Shown here in pieces: positions 33,101 to 41,812 of a DNA stretch of 64,000 bases. The position numbers and the translations under genes were made by a program. Source of the DNA: Medicago truncatula (lineage: Eukaryota; Streptophyta; Magnoliopsida; Fabales; Fabaceae); the NCBI RefSeq assembly GCF_003473485.1, contig NC_053046.1, positions 40,633,832 to 40,697,831 of the forward strand, written 5' to 3'. Within the stretch, counting starts at the first letter, position 1, and each line of letters begins with the position of its first letter. The notes below the pieces were generated by a model, which was not told the origin of the DNA, made no database searches, and saw only the letters and a list, made by a program, of their open reading frames with translations.

Positions 33101-34467
33101 TTTGCTTTCGTATGATCTGTGCGGTAGCACGGGTGGAAAGTCTAGTTTCCATACACAACATAAACCAATGTCTACCCTAAATCCCTTCCCATCTTTGATT
33201 TTCTTAATGTAATCAACCTTCCAGAATGTTATCTTCCCCCAAACTTCGATCTAGTTTCTGCCATCAACGCTCTCCTTGAAGCTCAGAAACCAAACATAAT
33301 ACAAGCTGTCTCCAACCTCACTACTAGAGAAGGACAACATGGACACCTCTCCGCCTTCGTTGTTGACATGTTCTGCACCACCATGATTGATGTTGCCAAT
33401 GAGTTCAATGTCCCTACGCTCGTTTTCTACACTTTCAGTGTTGCTTCCCTTGGTTTGAATCTTTATCTTCACACTCTTCGTGAACGAGACAATATCGATT
33501 TGACTCAGCTGCTGCAAGAGAAAGAGGCAGCCATCCCGAGTTTTGCCAACCCCATTCCTTCAAATCCATTGCCTAGCTTTGTGCGAAACAAAGAACGGGA
33601 GCCATTTTTCATGAGCCTTGCAAGAGGCCTCAAGAAAGTAAATGGCATTATAGTAAATTCATTTTAAGAGCTAGAATCTCACGCGGTTCACTCTTTTTTC
33701 ACTCATCCAGATCTATCGGATATACAGATATATCCGGTGGGACCTTTATTAAACCCTGAGCCTAAAACAAAGGGCACTGTTGACGCTGATTCTGATGATA
33801 TAATGAAGTGGCTTCATAATCAACCTCCTTCCTCCGTAGTTTTCCTCTGCTTTGGGAGTAGGGGTTATTTTGATGAAGATCAGGTTAAGGAGATCGCACA
33901 TGTTGTTGAGAATAGTGGGGCACGCTTCGTGTGGTCTCTGCGTAAACCTCTAGTAAAGGGCACCATGGCTGCACCCTCTGATTACTCTCTTTATGATTTG
34001 GGTCCGGTTTTACCTGAAGGATTCTTAGATCGAACTGCCGAGATTGGAAGGATAATTAGATGGGCCCAACAAGCCCAAATACTAGCCCACCCAGCCATAG
34101 GAGGATTTGTTTCACATTATGGTTGGAATTCAACACTCGAGAGCATATATTTTGGTGTGCCTATTGCCGCATGGCCACTCTTTGTTGAACAACAGGCTAA
34201 TGCTTTTGAATTGGTGTGTGAGCTGCAGATAGGTGTGTGGAGATTGCATTGGATTATAGGATGGAGTTTAGTGGTGAGTCTAACTATCTTGTAAGTGCCG
34301 ACAAGATTGAGAGAGTAATAAGGAGTGTGTTGTATAAGGATGGAGAGGTTAAGAAGAAAGTGAAAAAAATGAGTGAGAAGAGTAGGAAGACTTTGTTAGA
34401 GGGTGGATCTTCCTACACTTATTTAGGTCATCTGATTGATTATATTATGAATCAGGTATCAAATTAA
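30133..34467 (+). pseudogene. UGT71-like pseudogene split by a Helitron
   Basis: The first 42 codons (30133-30258) read [19 protein letters not shown] to VMK, then a Helitron interrupts. The gene resumes at 33146 exactly in frame: joining AAA to TTTCCA restores the KFP found in all paralogues. The second part has further damage: TAA at 33161-33163, TAA in place of the Glu codon after NSF (33665-33667), and two extra bases in a GT run near 34,230. The PSPG box is of the WAQQ type, and HCGW has become HYGW. The C-terminus ends NQVSN. Several independent lesions show it has been unselected for some time. Which came first, the Helitron or the stops, cannot be told from one copy. Confidence 0.9.
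30259..33145 (+). mobile_element. Helitron, non-autonomous, 2.9 kb
   Basis: The left end is TCTTTATATCTAATCC and the right end is AAAGTCTAG, inserted between host A and T: the TC...CTAG ends and A/T target without duplication are Helitron signatures. A hairpin precedes the 3' end: CTGTGC-GGTA-GCACGG (about 33115-33130), a 6-bp stem with one wobble, 12 bp before CTAG. The surrounding UGT gene gives an exact empty site. No Rep/helicase frame is present, so it depended on another copy. The inside includes a promoter-like piece, a small exon-like sequence, a GGTGGTGGC-rich stretch, and many A or T runs. Confidence 0.85.
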
Positions 34468-36218
34468 ATTATTCGAGTAAATAAGGTTTGAGGGTATTGG
34501 TTTAATTTTCAACACTAATCAATATAATAAGGATTAGCCAATTTCACTTGGCTGAAAGTCTGTTCATTTCAGCTGTTCCTACTAGTGATAACGTTCCATT
34601 TTTTTAATCCTGTAATTTGTAATGCCTTAAGCCATGCCCGATTGAATTTCATATAAGGGTAATTTTAAAGTGAACCAACTTTATCTGTCACTCAACAACA
34701 CATTTAAGTATATTATAAAAACTGAAACTATCATTTTTGTAGTTATGTTTAGTATATTGTTAATGTCGATTCAATAGTAAGAATTTGACCTGGTATTTAT
34801 GTAGGAGACAAGTTTGTAGTTCTGTTTCGGTTTGCTGTTTTATCTGGTACTACACACACCTTAAGCATGTTCTGTACTCAAGTTCTGCTGGTCTTTATGA
34901 AGTTTTTTGGATCATTAAGAAAAGCAGTACTGACAAAATTGATTCTGCTTCTTTTTTGGTGCTGTTACATTTTCATTCTTAACCAAATTGAGTATACACA
35001 CAAAAATTAAAAAAATAAGAATAGTGTGCACAAGTTTCATCCATTGAGTAGAAGTTAATACAATATAGAAGGACCAAGTTCACCGAGTACACAGAAATAA
35101 TAAGTCATAATACAATATAAGTTGAAACTAAATTAAATTAAGCAAAATATCTCAAAGATTTCAACTAAATTAAATGAATGTTCTATGAAACTGCCAAATG
35201 CAGGTAAGCATGGTATACAACATTAAAACAAAGGAGCACGCATAATTAAATCAAAACACAGTTTACAATTAACCTTACCATTTGACAAAGGGATCAACTA
35301 TTACCTTATGAGATCCTCCTTATGTCAGAGGCTTTGGTTATTCAAGCTGAGAAGCTTAAGGAAATTGTTGACACCTTTTCCAACTGCTCTGGACAATGTA
35401 GCTCGAAGGTTTCCTTGAAATATTACTTTGGTGCTTACCAGTTAACCCATATGTAATCTAATCTGAAGCTGAATTAGATTCGACGTTAATGATATACAAT
35501 CATAATCAATTAGATTAGATTGACACACAAGAATAAGAAAGGAATCTGAATTGTGTAAAACAAATAAAAGTTGGTATAATAAATCAGTAAGGAGTATAAT
35601 ATGCCATAAATTTGCATCAAAAGAATATAAATGCATGATAAACCATAGTAGAGAAACAACTGAAAAATTAATTTTCTCTACGTGATTAGAAAAAATTGTT
35701 CAACAAAATCAACAATTATTTCATTTTCCTTATTTCAGCATCAAGACAAAATATCTTTTTTGAATATTCACATGCACTACCACTGTCTTTATGGAAAACC
35801 TTTTATTATTAATAAAGTAAAGTAATTTGGTTTCTTTTAAACCACATATTAGGAATTATTAAATAATACCAGTGAGGAATGATAATTAGGTAAAAAAATA
35901 CGTACCTCCCACTGTCCATCCTTTCTCCAATGACAGACAAACTTTTCAATATCACCTCACTTTCATTCCACATAGTTGTCATCCTATACTAGCCAGCAAA
36001 GCCATGACATCACTCCCAAAATAAAGTGATGGAATCTAAACCATGTATATTAGTAATGGTGGTGACTGACAAGGACATACTTCAACTCAAACACCCCTTC
36101 AATAATCATACTAATAATTCTCTACACTATTCCTAGTCATATATATAAAAAAAAAACTCAGGAATATCAAACAATTCAAAAAACAGTCACTCACAGAGTA
36201 AGTGTATATCCATCCAAG
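34468..36218. other. Spacer and 5' flank of the UGT at 36219
   Basis: A 3' flank near-copy of that after 26,708 is followed by the inverted 3' module (35023-35074). A third copy of the coding-like module lies at 35,305-35,530 (GAAATTGTTGACACCTTTTC). The upstream core AGCCATGACATCACT is at 36000-36014, and TATATATAAA at 36140-36149 is a TATA box about 70 bp before the start. No gene is present. Confidence 0.6.
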
Positions 36219-37667
36219 ATGAAGAAAGCAGAAGTGGTGATTATCCCTTCACCTGGTGTTGGTCATCTAGTTTCCACCCTTGAATTTGCAAAGCTTCTAA
36301 TCAACCGTGATAACCGTCTCCGAATAACCATCTTGGTCATCAAATTCCCACACACCACAGATGACGATGTCGATGTCTACACAAAATCCCTTCCCATTTC
36401 CGATTCTCTCCAGGTCATCAACCTTCCAGAATGTTCTCTTCCCCCAAACACCGAACCACGTTTTGTCATGAACGCTCTCCTTGAAGCTCAGAAACCAAAC
36501 GTCAAACAAGCTGTATCCAACCTCACTACTAGAGAAGGACAACCACCTGGACACCTTGCCGCCTTCGTTGTTGACATGTTCTGCACCACCATGATTGATA
36601 TTGCCAAAGAATTTTCCATCCCTGCGCTCATCTTCTTCACTTCCGGTGTTGCTTTTCTTGGTTTGATGCTCCATCTTCACACTCTGTTTGAACGAGACAA
36701 CATCGATTCAACTCAGTTGCTGCAGCAGAACGAGGTAGCCATCCCAAGTTTTGCCAACTCGATTCCAATTAACTCGTTGCCCAGTTTCCTGCTACACAAG
36801 GAATATGAATCGTTTTTCATGAACTTTGCCGGTGGCATCAAAAAAGCAAATGCCATTATAGTAAATTCATTTGAAGAGTTAGAATCACATGCTGTTCAAT
36901 CCTTTTTCTCTCATCCTGATCTAGCAGAATTACCGGTATATCCAGTGGGACCCTTATTAAACCCCGAGCCCAAAACTAAGGGCACCGATGAGTCTGATGA
37001 TATCATCAAGTGGCTTGATGATCAACCTCCTTCCTCGGTAGTTTTCCTCTGCTTCGGGAGCAGGGGCTCTTTCGATGAGGATCAGGTTAAAGAGATTGCA
37101 CATGCTATTGAGAATTGTGGAGCCCGTTTTGTGTGGTCTCTGCGTAAACCCTCACCGAAGGGAATCATGGTTTCACCCTCTGATTACCCTCTTTCTGATT
37201 TGGAATCGGTTTTACCTGAAGGATTCTTAGATCGAACAACAGGGATTGGAAGGGTAATTGGATGGGCCCAACAGGCCCAAATACTAGCTCATCCAGCCAC
37301 TGGAGGATTTGTTTCGCATTGTGGTTGGAATTCAACACTCGAGAGCATATATTTTGGTGTGCCTATTGCCGCGTGGCCACTCTATGCTGAGCAACAGGCT
37401 AATGCTTTTGAATTGGTGTGTGAACTGAAAATAGGTGTGGAAATTGCTTTGGATTATAAGGTGGGGTTTAATGAAGGGCCTAACTATCTTGTAACTGCGG
37501 ATAAGATTGAGAGAGGAATAAGGAATTTGTTGGATAAGGATGGAGAATTCAGGAAAAAAGTGATAGAGATGAGTGAAAAGAGTAAGAAGACTTTGTTAGA
37601 GGGTGGATCTTCCTACACTTATTTAGGTCATTTGATTGATTATATTATGAATCAGGTATCAAATTAA
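36219..37667 (+). CDS. UDP-glycosyltransferase, UGT71-like (group E), WAQQ type
   Basis: An intact 482-residue single-exon gene, the longest of the set. His16 (GVGHLVS) and Asp119 (AFVVDMFC) form the expected dyad. The PSPG box starts [15 protein letters not shown] and ends AEQQ, with PIAAWPLYAEQQ. Extra residues lie at DDDVDVYTK and REGQPPGHL, both in acceptor-side loops. The N-terminal part is closest to the first 42 codons of the split copy at 30133, and the C-terminal part to the gene at 25266. It is the last UGT before the large retroelement. Confidence 0.9.
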   Translation: MKKAEVVIIPSPGVGHLVSTLEFAKLLINRDNRLRITILVIKFPHTTDDDVDVYTKSLPISDSLQVINLPECSLPPNTEPRFVMNALLEAQKPNVKQAVSNLTTREGQPPGHLAAFVVDMFCTTMIDIAKEFSIPALIFFTSGVAFLGLMLHLHTLFERDNIDSTQLLQQNEVAIPSFANSIPINSLPSFLLHKEYESFFMNFAGGIKKANAIIVNSFEELESHAVQSFFSHPDLAELPVYPVGPLLNPEPKTKGTDESDDIIKWLDDQPPSSVVFLCFGSRGSFDEDQVKEIAHAIENCGARFVWSLRKPSPKGIMVSPSDYPLSDLESVLPEGFLDRTTGIGRVIGWAQQAQILAHPATGGFVSHCGWNSTLESIYFGVPIAAWPLYAEQQANAFELVCELKIGVEIALDYKVGFNEGPNYLVTADKIERGIRNLLDKDGEFRKKVIEMSEKSKKTLLEGGSSYTYLGHLIDYIMNQVSN

Positions 37668-39248
37668 ATTATCTTATCACCTACATACAAAAATGTTGGA
37701 GGGCATTGTTTAATTTTCGACATTAATCAATGTAACAAGATTAATCAAATTTCACTTTGGTTGTTCACTTTTTTGCTGTTATAGAACTGGTGATTTATGC
37801 AATTGTTCAGTTTAACTGTTCCTCTTAGTGATAACGTTCCATAAGCTATTTGAATCCTGTAATTGTAAGCCTTAAACTATACATGATTGAAGTTCATTAA
37901 AGGGGATTCAATGATGATGAAAGGGTGATATTAAAGTTCACCAATTTCAATCACTCACTCAACAACCCATTTGAGTATATTATAAAAACTTATTTTGTTT
38001 TTTTAGTTGTATATTAGTCTTAAGAGATTTGACTTGTAACCTCAAAAGACGAAGTTCAAATTTCTTTGTAAAATAACTATTAGTGTCACTCTAATTGATA
38101 ATAATTTTCTCTTTTTAAATTTTTCTTAAAATTTTGTTTCTTATATGCCGAGCGGGCAAGTCTGTAGTTCTGTTTCTGTTTTTGGTTTGGGAATTTGTTT
38201 TGTTGTGTTACATAAGTTTTAGCTTGTACTGCATTTTTTTAGCAGGATTGAGCACATTTTGTACTCAATTTCCTGGATCATTAAGAAAAGCAATATTGAT
38301 AAAATTGAATCTGCTTTTGTTAGTGCTACATTTCTATTCCTAACCAAATTGAGTTTGCATACAAAATAAGCTGAGTGTGCACAAGCTTCATTCATTGAGT
38401 AGAAATTAATACAATATAGAAGGATCAAGTACACCGTACACAAAAATAACCTTCAATTGAGTGGAGAAGTTTCAGACTGTTTGTGCTACTTCAGTTGGAT
38501 CTGTCACATTGTCAGGATCACCATGAACACCACCACCACCATCCTGAAATGGGTCCACTTCTTTGAATGGTGCTGCCTCAATCATGATAGAAAAGAGAAA
38601 AAATTAGCACCTGCACTCATAATTTAGAAAGAAAAAAAAGACTTGATCATTTACATATATTATTGTGAAACATAATATTTGATCCTATATAGAATTCAAG
38701 CTATCCATATGTCTCCGTGGGTTGCCTAGGATTTAGAAGTTTCAAAATGGTAAACAATGCCTATCTGATATAAATTATTGACACCGAATTAAGATTAGTT
38801 CAGAGACTCTTGAGGTGAATGAGAATATAAATTATAACTCTGGCAATTTCACTATCCCAATTCCCTACTGTCCAATGTGACTCGAAGGCTTCCTTCAAAT
38901 ATTATTATGGTGTTGCTAACCATAAATAATCTGCATTGGATTCAAAGATTATTATATACAATTATTATCAATTTAATAGACACAAAAGAATATGATGTAT
39001 AAATGAAAATTGCTCGCCTATAGACCTTGGAGGAGCAATGAATTTTGTTTCTCGCAAGTAGCTCACACACATCATATATAATGAGGAATATGCAATAAAT
39101 TCAAACAACAAAAACAATCTACCATGAGTAATGAGGATTATATGCAGCTGGTAGCAATAAATAAAAAGGGATATGCAGTGAATTACAGATTCACCAAATC
39201 TGCAAACAGAAGAAAAAAATTTGAAGCTTGAAGTGATGTGCAGATTAG
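37668..39248. other. 3' flank of the last UGT
   Basis: The inverted 3' module is at 38376-38426. From about 38,507 (ATGAACACCACCACCACCAT, TTCTTTGAATGGTGCT) to about 38,965 the sequence matches 52,616-53,260 on the far side of the retroelement. It therefore belongs to the repeated unit and not to the element. No gene is seen. Confidence 0.55.
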
Positions 39249-40066
39249 GCTTGCCCTATCATTGAAAATTTAAAGCTTGGTGTTGAAGTAGACCTATCAT
39301 TGAAAATTTATTGCTTTGTCGTGGAAGCTCCAATTTGTGGCTTTGAAGTGAACTCGCATTTGGGTCTAGATGCACGATATAGGGAATCACATTTGCATTT
39401 ACCCAAACATCAAAGGAATTGGTGAAATCGTGTTTCAGGAGCGGAACTCACGTTTGGGGTTAGGTAATGCCGAACCAAAGACCTTTTACGTTCGTTCATC
39501 AGTGCCTGTACTATCATCCCCAACAGAGAAACTATCACCAAAATGTGAAAGAACAGCGAAGTTGTTAGACTGACTCAAGGACTGCAGGGTATGGAGTATC
39601 TCACTTTTTTCATATCTTCTTTTTGTAACCATCAAAAGGAACATACATGTTTATCTACAACTTTTAGCTAACTTTGTTCGCCATTTCCCCAGTGGTTGGT
39701 TGGTTGGTTTGATTCACTCACAACCTACCGAGACTGGGTTCGAGACAGGCAAATTTTGATTGCATCCCTTGATTAATTGAGGTATTTCAAAATACCTCTT
39801 TTTTGTCATTAATATTCTTTTACATTTACTTTTTCGTCAATGCCTCTTAAGTTTCTTCTTTTTCAACTAAACTAAAATGACACTAAAGTTTGTTGTGTAT
39901 TCAATATGCACATTTTTAATGGGAAATAGATGAACAAGACCGACCAATATTTACAACCCTAAAAAAACGTTATCGTTGAGGATAAAGTGTTTTATGGTAA
40001 AAATGTCCGTTTATTTTTCTTAACTGATGTAGAGATTTGAGTTTCAAACTTTCAATAGCTTGTGTG
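39249..40066. repeat. 818-bp flank segment, also present at 50439-51256
   Basis: This segment abuts the left LTR and is repeated, apparently without difference, at 50439-51256 inside the right part of the retroelement region, again abutting an LTR. Its last five bases, GTGTG, are the target duplication. A GGTTGGTTGGTTTG run and GGGTTCGAGAC are present, but no gene. Confidence 0.8.
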
Positions 40067-41319
40067 TGAAGGTGAAAAACACAAGAAGGGGGGGTTGAAT
40101 TGTGTTTTCTTTTTCTCTTAATTAAAACTTCTTCTGATAAAACTTCAGAAGCAGTTTGATTGCTTCTGATGAAATGATCAGAGTCAGATTGCAGCGGAAA
40201 AGAACAGAGCAGAGAAAAGAAAGACAAAGACACAAGCAGTTATCCTGGTTCCTTCCACAACACGGAAGTAGTCCAGTCCCCCTTGCACTTCCAAGGAGAT
40301 TTCACTATAATCACAAAGATTACAACTGCTCAATACTTTCTAAGTATGAGACTTCACAAAACTATGCTCAAGCACACACGCAAGAGTCTTCCAATGCTCA
40401 AGCACTAAGCAAGAGACTTCTAATGCTCAAGCACGCAGGCGAGAGACTTCTAATCAAACAAAAATACAGAGAATTGAGTTTGAATTGAACACTTGATATA
40501 CAATCAGTGGTGTTCACAATACAATACAGAAAAGACTCTAGACTTTGAATTTCTAAGATGTATCAAATCAGTGCAGAAATTCAGTGTGCTTTGTAGAATC
40601 AAATTGACAGAGTTTTGGCGCTTTTGAACTTATGTATCTCTATCTTTTATCTTCAAGTCTTCACTCCTTTATATAGAGGCGTGAAAGAGACGTTGAGATA
40701 ATCAGCACGTCTAAAGAGTCGTTTGAAATCCTTTGATTATCCACCAGTGATCCTTTGCCTGATTTGGGTGTAGTCCTTTGAAGAATAAACTTCAAATTCA
40801 TTCCCATCTTGAGTGTACAAATTCTGCAGGCATGGCTGTTGTTTTGTCTTGTAGCGTAGACAGAAAACAGAGTAGTGGAGGTAGTGGTTGTACACTTGTA
40901 CTTTGTCAACTCTATTAACGAGAGACAAGAGCTCAGTGCTATCCATATATCCGTTGATACCTCCCTTTCAATTCTTTGTTCTTCTTTGATAAGACTGAAT
41001 TGAGAATCAGCAACTTTGAATCTTCAGTTTGATTAAAGGATCAAAAGTAGCTTCTGGTGAAGATATTGCTTCTGATGACTTTCTGCTTCTGATGACGTCA
41101 TCTCTTCAGGAGCAGTTTAGCTTCAGGAGCAGTTTTCTTCAGATGCTCAGAATTTCTTTTTTCTTTCCATTGTTCTTCCAAGACCTATTGAAATAACTTG
41201 AGTAGCCTTTGGTCCTGTACACTTGAACAATTATTAGTAATAACCAATTGACAATTTTTAATACTTTGTTATCATCAAAACTTAATAAGGTTCATTGTGA
41301 AACACATTTTGTTCCAACA
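40067..41319 (-). repeat. 3' LTR of the Sirevirus, 1253 bp
   Basis: On the minus strand it begins TGTTGGAACAAAATG and ends CACCTTCA, the usual TG...CA. An A/G-rich polypurine tract (AAAAAGGGGGAGAT) precedes it. Small frames on either strand inside it are not genes. Confidence 0.9.
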
Positions 41320-41812
41320 ATCTCCCCCTTTTTGATGATGACAAACAATAGTATTTAAAATGTTCAATTGTTGTTGATCTAATTAATAAGTTGACTACTG
41401 GGACAGAGGTTTGTAAGCTCCCCCTGAGTCTAATAGTTCTTTAAGGTGAGGTTTGTAAGCTCCCCCTAAGTTCTATTCTTATTAATTAAATTTCAATAAA
41501 ATACTTATAAAATCAAATCAGAAGTATTTAAAAGAAATTTAGAAGTGGTTATAGTAGGGCTCAGTGCCTTAACAAATACTATACATTTACTCCCCCTTTT
41601 GTCATCAACAAAAAGAATAGAAACAAAAGAAAGAGTATCAGAGCAAGCAGCATTAAACAGTAAATATCATCAGAGTTAAAGCTTGTAAAACATATTGAAG
41701 GTGAAAAAGCACAAGATCCAGAAACAATGATAATATATATAAAGAAGATTAAGATACAAGGACACAGCTACGAAGAACAAAAGTAAAAAACAAGCTAGAG
41801 TTGGGTGTGCAA

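Noticed and set aside
39690-39760. B-box-like GGGTTCGAGAC after a GGTTGGTTGG run, suggesting a SINE or tRNA
   Set aside because: No proper A box spacing, tail or target duplication was found.
40156-41000. Open frames inside the LTR (for example 40156-40488 and 40661-40946)
   Set aside because: The same frames occur in both LTRs, have no domain or family resemblance, and overlap LTR regulatory sequence. They are chance frames.
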